NCBI GenBank assembly: GCA_020634165.1
Contig: JACKCF010000005.1
Location: forward strand, 1-64,000
Origin: Anaerolineaceae bacterium
Lineage (GTDB): Bacteria; Chloroflexota; Anaerolineae; Aggregatilineales; Phototrophicaceae
DNA: 64,000 bases
Reading direction: 5' to 3'
Both the position numbers and the translations under genes were made by a program. Under the pieces are notes generated by a model. It was given only the letters and a program-made list of their open reading frames with translations. It did no database searches and was not told the origin of the DNA. Below, piece by piece: positions 24,927-33,323 of this stretch (positions are counted from its first letter, which is position 1; every line of letters starts with the position of its first letter).

Positions 24927-26075
24927 CTACACACTGACCCAACCACCGGCTTTATTGCTCTCGACGATCTTCTCGCACAGCACCACCTCATGATGCCCAT
25001 CGACGAAGGTCGGGAACGGCCTGGGTGCGTCGAAATTACCCGCTGCCAGGTAGCCATACACTGCTTTATATAGCTGCTTGAACGTATCCGGGAAACCTTC
25101 ATTGTGCCCACCAGGATAATCGGCATGGGCCAGCGCCAGCGGTTCCAACAGCGACGGGTCTTTGAGCAAAATTTCATTGGGACGATCCCGATGACCGATC
25201 CACAGTTCATTGGGCCGCTCGCTATTCCATGCCAGTGCGCCCTTGGAACCCGCGATCTCAAAATTGAGCATATTCTTGCGTCCGGCTGTAACCTGCGAGA
25301 CATTCAGCGTACCCCGTGCGCCACCACCATACTTAAATAGCACCGATCCCCAATCCTCGGTGTCAATCTGCACCTCATCGTACTCAACCGGAACGTTCTC
25401 GGCCTTCTTGCCTTCAAAGCTGGCCACTGCCTGACGCGGCTTCTTACGAACAGGGATGAAGGTCGCCAGGTCAGCCAGCACTTTGTCCACCTTCAGTCCG
25501 GTGATAAACCCAACCAGGTCCATCCAGTGCGTGCCGATGTCACCGATGGCACGGGTGTCACCGCCCTGATCCGCCTGTAAACGCCAGTTCCAGTCGGTAT
25601 CGAACAGCAGCCAATCCTGAACGTATCCACCGCGCACACTGTACACTTCACCGATCTCGCCCTTCTGGACCAGATCATGGGCATGCAGCGCCATCGGGTA
25701 AAAGCGAATGTTGTAGTTCACAGCGGAAATCAGGTGCGGGTTTGCCTCAGCAATTTTGACCAGTTCGCTGGTCTCGGCGCTGTTCATCGCCAGCGGTTTC
25801 TCGCAGATGACATGCTTACCTGCTAATAAGGCACGCTTGGCAATGTCGAAGTGATACTTATTCGGCGTTGCAACATGGACAATATCAACTTGTGGATCAT
25901 CAAGGAGCTGCTGTACATCTTCGTAGGCAATTTCCAGGCCGATTTTCTGGGCAGCCTGGCGGCTTTCCTCCAGAGAGGCTGTGGCGATACCGCGAACCGT
26001 AATCCCCAGGCGACGGAGTGCTTCTGCATGGACCGGGCCGATGAAGCCTGCGCCAACAATTGCGGCTGTAACCAT
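24927..26075 (-). CDS. Gfo/Idh/MocA-family oxidoreductase
   Basis: A 382-residue dehydrogenase with the Rossmann motif V-G-A-G-F-I-G, the cofactor-loop V-I-C-E-K-P-L-A-M, and the substrate-domain segments GGDTRAIGDIGTHWMDLVGF (catalytic D-I-G-T-H) and YPGGHNEGFPDTF. It probably oxidises a sugar or cyclitol using NAD(P). The ATG at 26075 has AAAGGTG 5 bases upstream and is preferred over one five codons earlier that would include this site. It is divergent from the zinc alcohol dehydrogenase, with LacI-type palindromes between. Confidence 0.85.
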   Translation of the reverse strand: MVTAAIVGAGFIGPVHAEALRRLGITVRGIATASLEESRQAAQKIGLEIAYEDVQQLLDDPQVDIVHVATPNKYHFDIAKRALLAGKHVICEKPLAMNSAETSELVKIAEANPHLISAVNYNIRFYPMALHAHDLVQKGEIGEVYSVRGGYVQDWLLFDTDWNWRLQADQGGDTRAIGDIGTHWMDLVGFITGLKVDKVLADLATFIPVRKKPRQAVASFEGKKAENVPVEYDEVQIDTEDWGSVLFKYGGGARGTLNVSQVTAGRKNMLNFEIAGSKGALAWNSERPNELWIGHRDRPNEILLKDPSLLEPLALAHADYPGGHNEGFPDTFKQLYKAVYGYLAAGNFDAPRPFPTFVDGHHEVVLCEKIVESNKAGGWVSV

Positions 26076-26191
26076 AGTTTCACCTTTCAAAATAAGACTA
26101 GTTCAAAACAAAGCGCCTGTTTATAGGCACCGTTGAACAGAGATTGTAATTCAGATTGGTCAATCCGACTATAACCTACATGCCATTCCCG

Positions 26192-26282
26192 TGCAAACGA
26201 TTGCATAGAATTCACAAAAAGGCTATATTGACAGTAATAAATAGCTATCTGCGGCAATGGTATGCGATATTTAATATATCGC
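26192..26282. promoter_or_regulatory. Operator-like palindromes in a divergent promoter region
   Basis: TGCAAACGATTGCA (26192-26205) has the central CG and TGCAA/TTGCA arms (six of seven pairs) of LacI-family operators. A second palindrome GCGATAT-TTAAT-ATATCGC lies at 26264-26282. Both are between the leftward Gfo/Idh/MocA and rightward alcohol dehydrogenase genes. The LacI regulator at 32169-33197 is a candidate. The rest of this 394-bp gap is the palindromic repeat at 26298-26399. Confidence 0.4.
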
Positions 26283-26297
26283 TCATGCACTGGGATA

Positions 26298-26399
26298 CTC
26301 CCTGAAATCCCTCCCCACGCGCCAAGGGGACTGGGAACAACCAATTCAGTCCATGAGGCATCCTTCCACCTCACGGGGGAAGGACCGAGGATAGGGGTC
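26298..26399. repeat. Palindromic repeat, degenerate B (26298-26332) and module A (26357-26399), reverse
   Basis: The A module is well preserved (GGCATCCTTCCACCTCACGG then GGGAAGGACCGAGGATAGGGGTC, reverse orientation). The B module has lost part of its hairpin (CTCCCTGAAATCCCTCCCC...AGGGGACT). It sits in the divergent promoter region. Confidence 0.65.
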
Positions 26400-26469
26400 C
26401 AAAGCAGAAAGATGGCCTATGCGATTCAGATATTAACTTACACCTTTATTTGAGAACTAGGAGCCTCTT

Positions 26470-27504
26470 TTGAAAGCTGTGATGAAAGTTGCCTCCGGTG
26501 TCGGCAACATTGAACTCCGCGACATCGCCGTGCCCTCCCCCACTGCCGGACAGGTCAAGATACAGGTAGAAGCCGCGGGCATCTGCGGCACCGATATTCA
26601 TATTTACAAAGACGAATTCAAGTCACGCCCGCCCGTTGTGCTCGGCCATGAAATATCCGGTCGCATCGTCGAGGTCGGCGATGGCATCGACGGCAGCCTG
26701 CTCGATAAGCGCGTCACAACAGAAACGTACTATCAGACTTGCGGCACCTGCATGTACTGCCGACGCGGCGAGTACAATCTTTGCCTTAATCGCCTGTCGA
26801 TTGGCTCCGGCGTGAATGGCGGCTTTACGTCTTATCTGGTCGTGCCTGCTAAAAACATCCATGAACTGCCGCAAAATGTCGATTTCCGCGCCGGTGCCCT
26901 GACCGAGCCATTGGCCTGTGTCGTGCACGGCGTCCTCAGCCACAAAACCGTTAGCCCTGGCGATGTGGCTGTCATTGCTGGTCCAGGTGCCATCGGCCTG
27001 CTGACGCTACAAGTGGTCAAATCAGCGGGCGCGACAGTCGTCATGCTTGGCACCAGCGTCGATAACGAACGGCTGGAACTGGCCAGCGACCTCGGTGCGG
27101 ATTACACCCTCAATGTGCAGTCCGATGACCCCAGTAAGCTTATCGCGGACATCACCCAGGAAGGTTTAGGCGCCGATGTCGTCTACGAATGCTCTGGCGC
27201 CGGAACCGCTGCCGCCCAACTGCTGACGCTGGTGCGTCGGCGCGGTCGCTATGTGCAGATCGGTCTGTTCGGCAAACCGGTAAGCTGGGACCTGGACCAG
27301 CTTTGTTATAAGGAACTGGTCGCGACAGGCAGCAACGCCAGCGTACCCTCTGCCTGGGACAAAGCCCTCAAGCTCATGGCTGCCGGAACCGTGCAGACAG
27401 CACCTCTCATCACTCACGCCTACGATGTCACCCAATGGGAACAGGCTTTCGCCACGTTCGATGCCAAATCGGGCATTAAGACGCTGCTGACACCTATCGA
27501 TTAG
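26470..27504 (+). CDS. Zinc-dependent alcohol/polyol dehydrogenase
   Basis: A 344-residue medium-chain dehydrogenase of the sorbitol/threonine dehydrogenase branch. The catalytic zinc site is visible in A-G-I-C-G-T-D-I-H and G-H-E-I-S-G, and the structural zinc in four Cys of T-C-G-T-C-M-Y-C-R-R-G-E-Y-N-L-C. The NAD motif is IAGPGAIGLLTLQVVKSAGA. It likely oxidises a polyol or sugar alcohol. The start is a TTG at 26470 with AGGAG 6 bases upstream. It is followed 9 bp later by an SDR, and the pair probably forms an operon with the beta-propeller genes. Confidence 0.88.
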   Translation: MKAVMKVASGVGNIELRDIAVPSPTAGQVKIQVEAAGICGTDIHIYKDEFKSRPPVVLGHEISGRIVEVGDGIDGSLLDKRVTTETYYQTCGTCMYCRRGEYNLCLNRLSIGSGVNGGFTSYLVVPAKNIHELPQNVDFRAGALTEPLACVVHGVLSHKTVSPGDVAVIAGPGAIGLLTLQVVKSAGATVVMLGTSVDNERLELASDLGADYTLNVQSDDPSKLIADITQEGLGADVVYECSGAGTAAAQLLTLVRRRGRYVQIGLFGKPVSWDLDQLCYKELVATGSNASVPSAWDKALKLMAAGTVQTAPLITHAYDVTQWEQAFATFDAKSGIKTLLTPID

Positions 27505-27513
27505 GAGGCAACC

Positions 27514-28293
27514 ATGCGCTTAGCCGGAAAAGTCGCCCTGGTGACGGGTGCCGCCCATGAGCGCAGCATCGGCTGGGGCATCGCCAGAGCATTGGCCGAA
27601 GAAGGCGCGGATGTGGTCGTCAACGATGTGGCCATGCCGGAAAAACTGGCCGCGCGTGTTGCCGATCTGGAAGCCATCGGTGTGCGCGGTTTGGCTGTGC
27701 AGGCCGATGTCACCGATGCGACCGCCGTTGACAATATGGTCGCGGAAGCTGTCGCCAAGTTGGGTCACCTGGACATCGTCGCCAGCAATGCGGGCATCAT
27801 TCGCTGGGAAACACCGCTTGCCATCACGCCGAAGAACCTGCGCGCCATCACCAGCGTCAATATCAAGGGCAATGCCAATGTCTGCCGCGCCGCCGCCAGG
27901 CAGATGATCGCCCAGGGAATTGGTGGGCGCATCGTGATGACCTCATCCGTCCATGTGGATGCCCACTTCCTTCCGACCACCGTTTACGATAGCACGAAGT
28001 TCGCCATGCAGACATTCGTCGGCACACTGGCCCTGGAACTGGCCCCGCACCAGATCACGGTCAATCACTTCGGCCCCGGATGGGTGCGTTCGCCGCTCAA
28101 TGACGTTGATCCTGGCCAGCAAACCGATGCCGACATCGAAGCGGTCAGGCAGACCGTTCCGCTGCGGCGTGATGGCTACATCAGCGAGATGGGCCGCGCG
28201 GTGGTCTACTTTGCCAGCGAAGATGGCGCCTATACCACTGGCGCCTTCCTGCGTATCGACGGCGGCCTGGGCATCAGCAAGTATTCACGATGA
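27514..28293 (+). CDS. Short-chain dehydrogenase/reductase (SDR1)
   Basis: A 259-residue SDR: glycine-rich start V-T-G-A-A-H-E-R-S-I-G-W-G-I (expanded relative to TGxxxGxG), D at the end of beta-2 (VVVNDVA), N-A-G motif, Ser in MTSSVHVDAHF, and Y-D-S-T-K with the catalytic Tyr and Lys. The final codons (GISKYSR-stop) are repeated twice downstream as relics in the beta-propeller array. GAGGGG overlapping its stop serves as the ribosome-binding site of the next gene. Confidence 0.85.
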   Translation: MRLAGKVALVTGAAHERSIGWGIARALAEEGADVVVNDVAMPEKLAARVADLEAIGVRGLAVQADVTDATAVDNMVAEAVAKLGHLDIVASNAGIIRWETPLAITPKNLRAITSVNIKGNANVCRAAARQMIAQGIGGRIVMTSSVHVDAHFLPTTVYDSTKFAMQTFVGTLALELAPHQITVNHFGPGWVRSPLNDVDPGQQTDADIEAVRQTVPLRRDGYISEMGRAVVYFASEDGAYTTGAFLRIDGGLGISKYSR

Positions 28294-28301
28294 GGGGCAC
28301 A

Positions 28302-29309
28302 ATGGGCATAAAAATAATCCAAAAGAGCCTTTGGCCTGTGATTGCTCTATTAGCCCTTGTCTGGGTTAATCGCCTATCTGCCCAGGAAACCGACCAGATC
28401 GCTAAGCAAATCACATGGAGTCCCGATGGCACGATGATTGCAGTCGGCTTTGATTCCAACGAATGCGATATACAGAATCCCCACTCAGAGAATCTTCTGA
28501 TTCTTGATGCCACGACACTGGAAGTTGTGACACCTGGCCCGGTAAAAAGTTGCCTAGAGCTTTTTCTCGATTGGACTCCAAATAGTGAGGCCATTGCAAT
28601 TATTGGCAGCCATGAATTTCGCATTTGGAGCGTAACAAAACACGAGTTTCATACTATACCTTTATATTTCTTGCTAGCAACCAGCATACGTTTAAGTCCT
28701 GACGGTGCTCTACTAGCGATGACTGATGCAACTGGCACAGCAAGAACAATTGAGTTAGAGACCGGAGAGTTGTCTAATCCATTCCCAATTGGAGGATTTC
28801 TTGGGCTTGCCTGGAACCCTCATGGTTCCCAACTTGCCATCGGGCAAATCAATGAAGTTAAAATTTTCAACGTAGATTCACAAGACGAAGTAGGAACAAT
28901 TATTTATGAGTACGGCATCATTGAGCAAATCCATTGGTCACAAAGTGGATCGAGATTGGTCATATACCGTGTGGCCATAGAAAGGGGCCAAGAAAGAGAT
29001 TTGGATGTAGTTGATGCCGATTTGATGGAGATCATCACTACAATCTCAATGTCAGACTATATCGACCCTCAAGATGGCCTTACCGATATTGCACTCAATC
29101 CCGATGGCAACCTCATTGCAGGCACAAGCCCACTCTCTGGTATCTATATATGGGACACGACCACAGGCGAACTCGTAACCCACTTTGAGCAAGAAAGCAT
29201 CTATGCAATCGACTGGAGTCCCGACGGCTCGCGGCTTGCCTACGTGCCTTCTGGAAATGACGATGAGCTTGTTGGTTTCCTGGACGATTTTAGCGAGGCC
29301 GCCCCATGA
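28302..29309 (+). CDS. Secreted seven-bladed beta-propeller protein, tandem copy 1
   Basis: A 335-residue protein with a signal peptide (GIKIIQKSLWPVIALLALVW, cleavage near LSAQ) and seven blades marked by W-S-P-D-G-type strands: ITWSPDGTMIAVG, LDWTPNSEAIAII, IRLSPDGALLAMT, LAWNPHGSQLAIG, IHWSQSGSRLVIY, IALNPDGNLIAGT and IDWSPDGSRLAYV. Seven repeats suit a closed WD40/TolB-like propeller. I use the ATG at 28302 (GAGGGG 6 bases upstream) rather than one at 28290 that overlaps the SDR stop. The first 250 or so bases and the last 150 or so are nearly identical to copy 2; the middle is diverged. Confidence 0.85.
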   Translation: MGIKIIQKSLWPVIALLALVWVNRLSAQETDQIAKQITWSPDGTMIAVGFDSNECDIQNPHSENLLILDATTLEVVTPGPVKSCLELFLDWTPNSEAIAIIGSHEFRIWSVTKHEFHTIPLYFLLATSIRLSPDGALLAMTDATGTARTIELETGELSNPFPIGGFLGLAWNPHGSQLAIGQINEVKIFNVDSQDEVGTIIYEYGIIEQIHWSQSGSRLVIYRVAIERGQERDLDVVDADLMEIITTISMSDYIDPQDGLTDIALNPDGNLIAGTSPLSGIYIWDTTTGELVTHFEQESIYAIDWSPDGSRLAYVPSGNDDELVGFLDDFSEAAP

Positions 29310-29389
29310 TCGACCACCACGATAAACACACCCTGATTTCTGGCGGACCGCCTGCCCTCACAGACGGTATCAGCAAGTATTCACGATGA
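29306..29389 (+). pseudogene. Chimeric relic ORF: SDR2 N-terminus fused to SDR1 C-terminus
   Basis: Twenty-seven codons that start on the overlapping ATGA of propeller copy 1, as SDR2 does after copy 3. The first 19 codons (MIDHHDKHTLISGGPPALT) are the SDR2 N-terminus; the rest (DGISKYSR-stop) is the SDR1 C-terminus. The switch occurs at a shared GG(C/T)ATCAGC. It is the junction left by tandem duplication and cannot form a fold, though its tail carries the ribosome-binding site of copy 2. Confidence 0.8.
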
Positions 29390-29397
29390 GGGACACA

Positions 29398-30390
29398 ATG
29401 GGCATAAAAATAATCCAAAAGAGCCTTTGGCCTGTGATTGCTCTATTAGCCCTTGTCTGGGTTAATCGCCTATCTGCCCAGGAAACCGACCAGATCGCTA
29501 AGCAAATCGCATGGAGTCCCGATGGCACGATGCTTGCAGTCGGCTTTGATTCCAACGAATGCGACATACAGAATCCCCACTCGGAGAATCTTCTGATTCT
29601 TGATGCCACGACACTGGAAGTTGTGACACCTGGACCAGTAAAAAGCTGTCATGCAGGGCTCGTTGAATGGAGCCCAGATAGTACTCGTTTTGTAATCGTC
29701 GGGATTGAAGGATTGCGGGTTTGGAATGTAGAAAATCAAGAGTTTGACTTGACTGCTATAGGAGGCCATATCATTAAGTGGAGTCCAGATGGCTCAATGC
29801 TTGCCGTAGGTGGTATGTCAGGTACTGCATTAACTGTGGATGTATCAACAGGAGATGTATTAACTCGATTTCCCTCCAGTGTGTTCTTTGGCCTAGCTTG
29901 GAGTCCGAACGGAGAACAACTTGCCATCGCAGATTCCGTTGTAATAAATGTATTCGATGTAAATACCCTAGAAGAAATAGGAACTATTGACATTCCAGGC
30001 ATAATCGAACAAATCGAATGGGAGAAAAATGGATCTAGACTAGCCGTATATCGTGTTTCACCATCGGACATGCAACGAGCAATAGATATAGTCGATGTGG
30101 ATACAATGCAAACTGATCTTTCCATTTCTTTAGTTGGCTATCTTCAACCAATAGAAGGCATCACCGATATTAGTCTAAGCCCAACGGGTAATCAAATAGC
30201 GGTTGTTATCCCAGCTTTTGGAGTGTTGATATTTGACACGACCACAGGCGAGCTTGTTACACACATAGACCAAGAAGGTATCTTCGCAATCGACTGGAGT
30301 CCCGACGGTTCGCGGCTCGCCTATGTGCCATCCGAGGACGATGATGAGCTTGTTGGGTTCCTAGACGATTTGGGCGAGGCCGCCCGATGA
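29398..30390 (+). CDS. Secreted seven-bladed beta-propeller protein, tandem copy 2
   Basis: A 330-residue paralogue of copy 1 with the same signal peptide and seven blades (IAWSPDGTMLAVG, VEWSPDSTRFVIV, IKWSPDGSMLAVG, LAWSPNGEQLAIA, IEWEKNGSRLAVY, ISLSPTGNQIAVV, IDWSPDGSRLAYV). Residues 1 to about 80 match copy 1 almost exactly, including NPHSENLLILDATTLEVVTP, whereas blades 2 to 6 differ strongly. The C-terminal segment (VGFLDDLGEAA) is again conserved. The ATG at 29398 follows GAGGGA. Its stop overlaps the next chimeric relic by 4 bp. Confidence 0.85.
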   Translation: MGIKIIQKSLWPVIALLALVWVNRLSAQETDQIAKQIAWSPDGTMLAVGFDSNECDIQNPHSENLLILDATTLEVVTPGPVKSCHAGLVEWSPDSTRFVIVGIEGLRVWNVENQEFDLTAIGGHIIKWSPDGSMLAVGGMSGTALTVDVSTGDVLTRFPSSVFFGLAWSPNGEQLAIADSVVINVFDVNTLEEIGTIDIPGIIEQIEWEKNGSRLAVYRVSPSDMQRAIDIVDVDTMQTDLSISLVGYLQPIEGITDISLSPTGNQIAVVIPAFGVLIFDTTTGELVTHIDQEGIFAIDWSPDGSRLAYVPSEDDDELVGFLDDLGEAAR

Positions 30391-30470
30391 TCGACCTACA
30401 CAATTCACACATCCTGATTTCTGGCGGACCGCCTGCCCTCACAGACGGCATCAGCAAGTATTCACGATGA
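30387..30470 (+). pseudogene. Second chimeric SDR2/SDR1 relic ORF
   Basis: Same construction as the first relic: MIDLHNSHILISGGPPALT from SDR2 joined to DGISKYSR-stop from SDR1, again 27 codons and in frame. Several substitutions (HHDK to LHNS) show it is older or less constrained than the first relic. It links copies 2 and 3 by 4-bp overlap at its start and by supplying the ribosome-binding site for copy 3. Confidence 0.8.
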
Positions 30471-30478
30471 GGAACACA

Positions 30479-31486
30479 ATGGGCATAAAAATAATCCAAA
30501 AGAGCCTCTGGCCTGTGATTGCTCTATTAGCCCTTGTCTGGGTTAGTAGCTTATCTGCCCAAGAAACCGACCTGATTACTGAGCAAATCGCATGGAGTCC
30601 AGACGGCACGATGATTGCCATTGGAGGTGATTTACGGAACTGCGACAGCGGAAGTAATGATCCTGAAAGTCTTATAGTAATTGATGTTAATACAATGAGT
30701 CAGGTATTTTCTATACCAGATACTGGCTGTTCTACACATGCTGTATCTTGGAATCCTGATAGTACAGCTATTGCATTTGTTGGCTACAATGGCCTAAATG
30801 TTTGGGATGTCACAGCACAACAGTATGATTCCAATATATCGGTTCTTCCACTTTCACCAGCATATATAAGTTGGAGTCCGAACGGTAATTACATAGCATT
30901 TGCTGAATATTCTGGATTTGCTGGAATTATAGACGTTCAAACAGCAGAAATATCGGAACGATTAGAAGATACTGTAGGTTCCATTGTGGTTTGGAGTTCA
31001 GATAGTTCAAGGCTCTTTGTCGATAACCTTCGCGATCATCCACGAGTCTTCTCGATACCATCTGGTGCGATAGTTGAAGAAATAGATTATGAACCCCATG
31101 AAATCGTGGACATTGACTGGAATCCAAATGGCGAAATTATTGCTATATATCGTTTGGGGGGCGCAAATCCAGACACCATTCACCTTCTAAACACAAACAC
31201 TTGGCAGGATAACTTGGTAATATCTTTGGAAAATATTTTAATTGAGAGAGATGCGATTTCAGATATTACTCTCAGTCCGAATCATGATATGGTGGCGGCT
31301 GTGAGTTTCCGCACTGGAATATATATTTGGGATACAATCACAGGTAATTTAGAAACTACTCTTGAGCAAGAAGGTATTAGTGCAATCGACTGGAGTCCCG
31401 ACGGCTCACGGCTTGCCTATGTACCATCCGGGGACGATGATGAGCTTGTTGGCTTTCTGGACGATTTTAGCGAGGCCGCCCCATGA
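30479..31486 (+). CDS. Secreted seven-bladed beta-propeller protein, tandem copy 3
   Basis: A 335-residue paralogue with the conserved signal peptide and first blade (IAWSPDGTMIAIG), diverged blades (VSWNPDSTAIAFV, ISWSPNGNYIAFA, VVWSSDSSRLFVD, IDWNPNGEIIAIY, ITLSPNHDMVAAV) and the conserved last blade IDWSPDGSRLAYV. It diverges from copies 1 and 2 earlier (after about residue 45). The ATG at 30479 follows GAGGAAC. Its stop overlaps the start of intact SDR2 by 4 bp. The ligand is unknown; the composition is more AT-rich than the flanking SDRs. Confidence 0.85.
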   Translation: MGIKIIQKSLWPVIALLALVWVSSLSAQETDLITEQIAWSPDGTMIAIGGDLRNCDSGSNDPESLIVIDVNTMSQVFSIPDTGCSTHAVSWNPDSTAIAFVGYNGLNVWDVTAQQYDSNISVLPLSPAYISWSPNGNYIAFAEYSGFAGIIDVQTAEISERLEDTVGSIVVWSSDSSRLFVDNLRDHPRVFSIPSGAIVEEIDYEPHEIVDIDWNPNGEIIAIYRLGGANPDTIHLLNTNTWQDNLVISLENILIERDAISDITLSPNHDMVAAVSFRTGIYIWDTITGNLETTLEQEGISAIDWSPDGSRLAYVPSGDDDELVGFLDDFSEAAP

Positions 31487-32187
31487 TCGACCACCACGAT
31501 AAACACATCCTGATTTCTGGCGGACCGCCTGCTCTCACAGGCGGTATCAGCCAGCAATTTGCTGCCGCCGGAGCGATGGTTCACACGCTGGAAACAGCCA
31601 CCCCGCCCGACCAACAGGCCATCGCCGAGCAGATAGCAGCTTTCGAGCGCATCGACACGCTGGTCATTCTGCCAACGTGGCACCAGTTGGGCGAATTCCT
31701 GAATACCTCACCCACTGATTGGGACGCGGCCATCGCCAGCAATTACGAACGTGCCGTCTATCTGGCCCAGGCAGGCGCACAGCACATGATCGACCACAAT
31801 GTCGCCGGAAGTATCGTTTTCGTTTCGACGATTGCTATCCAGATGCCCCTGCTCCAGACCAGCGCCTTCGCCACGTCGCTGGCGGCGCTGCACCCCTTCG
31901 CCAAGATGCTGGCCGTCGAATGTGGATCTTATGGCATTCGCGCCAATACGGTCATGCTCGGTTGGATCGAACACGAATGGTCACAGCCGCAGTTACAGGC
32001 AGATCGAAAATTTATCGAAGCTGGGATTCCATTGGGGAAAATCGCTCAGCCGGAAGCGGTTGGCGATGTGTGCTGTTTTCTGGCGTCACCGCTGGCAGCG
32101 TATATCACCGGAGCGATGATTCCGGTCGATGGTGGCTACAGCCTGACGCAGTCCGAAGGCGATTCGCCCTATCCGGCCACACCCTGA
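31483..32187 (+). CDS. SDR-fold protein with degenerate active site (SDR2)
   Basis: A 234-residue SDR-family protein. The N-terminal motif is altered (LISGGPPALTGGISQQF in place of TGxxxGxG), and the catalytic Y-x-x-x-K is missing: after the Ser strand SIVFVSTIAIQ, the expected position reads S-A-F-A-T-S-L. The C-terminal I-P-V-D-G-G-Y is intact. It is therefore probably a non-catalytic or altered SDR, perhaps a partner of SDR1. Its start is coupled to propeller copy 3, and its 3' end overlaps that of the convergent LacI gene by 19 bp. Confidence 0.75.
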   Translation: MIDHHDKHILISGGPPALTGGISQQFAAAGAMVHTLETATPPDQQAIAEQIAAFERIDTLVILPTWHQLGEFLNTSPTDWDAAIASNYERAVYLAQAGAQHMIDHNVAGSIVFVSTIAIQMPLLQTSAFATSLAALHPFAKMLAVECGSYGIRANTVMLGWIEHEWSQPQLQADRKFIEAGIPLGKIAQPEAVGDVCCFLASPLAAYITGAMIPVDGGYSLTQSEGDSPYPATP

Positions 32188-33197
32188 GCGCCGCACGACT
32201 CGCGTACGATGAGTTCAGCAGGCAAGATGACCGATTCGGCCTCATGGCCATCAATCAGTTCCAGCATTTTGGCCACCATCAGCCGACCGCCGTGCTCAAT
32301 TGGCTGGCGAATGGTCGTCAGCGGCGGACTGCAAAACGCGGCCAGTTGGATATCATCATAGCCCACCAGCGAGATGTCGTCTGGCACGCGCCGCCCCTGT
32401 GCCCGCAGATATTCCATGATGCCAATCGACATGAAATCACTGCACACAAACAGCCCATCAAGGTCCGGCTCTGAGGCCAGCATCCGTTGAGCAGCGGCTA
32501 CACCCTGCGCAGGCGTAAAATCCGTGAAGGCAACCAGGTCCGGTGAAAGCGGCCTGCCGACTGTTTCCAGCGCCTGCTGATAGCCAATAAAGCGCTGATG
32601 CGTTTCCACCATGCCCTGCGCCCCACCAATGAAGCCGATTTTCCGCCGACCTAATCCAAGCAGATGCTCGACCGCTTTCCGGCCTCCGGCGATACTGTCG
32701 CAGCCCACCGAAACCAGTTCATCTTCCGGCATGGGCGCACCCCAGATGACCACATTCGCGCCCAGGGAATTCAGCGTCTCCAGGCTGACATCATCCACGC
32801 TGCGATCGACCACGAACACGCCATCCACCCGCTGCTGACTGGCGTACTTCTGACACCAGCCATCATCCGCCGCCGGAACCCGTGACACGACGACATCATA
32901 GTCGTAGTCAGCCAGGGCATCGGTAATCGCCCCCAGAATTTCCATATAAAAGGGGTCGGAAATCATGCGATGACTGTCGCCGAGGTAAGGGAACACCAAC
33001 GCTAACGTCTGCGAGCGTTGCAGGCGAAAATTGCGCGCGCGGCCATCGACCACATAATTGTTGGCCTCGGCAATACGCACGATGCGCTCGCGAGTGGCTT
33101 CGGGAATGGCGCTACTGCCATTCAGCGCCCGCGACACAGTCGATACGGAGACACCAGCCAGTTCGCTGATGTCCATCATGGTGATTCGGCGGCTCAT
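32169..33197 (-). CDS. LacI-family transcription regulator
   Basis: A 342-residue repressor with the LacI helix-turn-helix MMDISELAGVSVSTVSRAL followed by the hinge (LNGSSAIPEATRERIVRIAE), and a periplasmic-binding-like ligand domain ending with LVGYDDIQLAAFCSPPLTTI, typical of sugar-responsive LacI proteins. It faces the dehydrogenase/propeller operon tail to tail and probably controls it or the nearby sugar genes through operators such as 26192-26205. The effector is likely a sugar. The start at 33197 gives the standard N-terminus SRRITMMDIS. Confidence 0.88.
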   Translation of the reverse strand: MSRRITMMDISELAGVSVSTVSRALNGSSAIPEATRERIVRIAEANNYVVDGRARNFRLQRSQTLALVFPYLGDSHRMISDPFYMEILGAITDALADYDYDVVVSRVPAADDGWCQKYASQQRVDGVFVVDRSVDDVSLETLNSLGANVVIWGAPMPEDELVSVGCDSIAGGRKAVEHLLGLGRRKIGFIGGAQGMVETHQRFIGYQQALETVGRPLSPDLVAFTDFTPAQGVAAAQRMLASEPDLDGLFVCSDFMSIGIMEYLRAQGRRVPDDISLVGYDDIQLAAFCSPPLTTIRQPIEHGGRLMVAKMLELIDGHEAESVILPAELIVRESCGAQGVAG

Positions 33198-33323
33198 AAG
33201 GTTCGAAGGTTTGGCTTTACAACAATGGGCTTAATGATAACACACCTGGGCAGGTGGGGGATTTGATGAGGAAAGGAGTAATTTGACGGGTAAAATATAT
33301 CAAAAGAATCGACACGGGAAGTT

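Noticed and set aside
33203..33216. A TTCGAA-centred palindrome upstream of the LacI gene as an autoregulatory site
   Set aside because: The symmetric core is only six bases long and the arms do not match the LacI-type palindrome at 26192.
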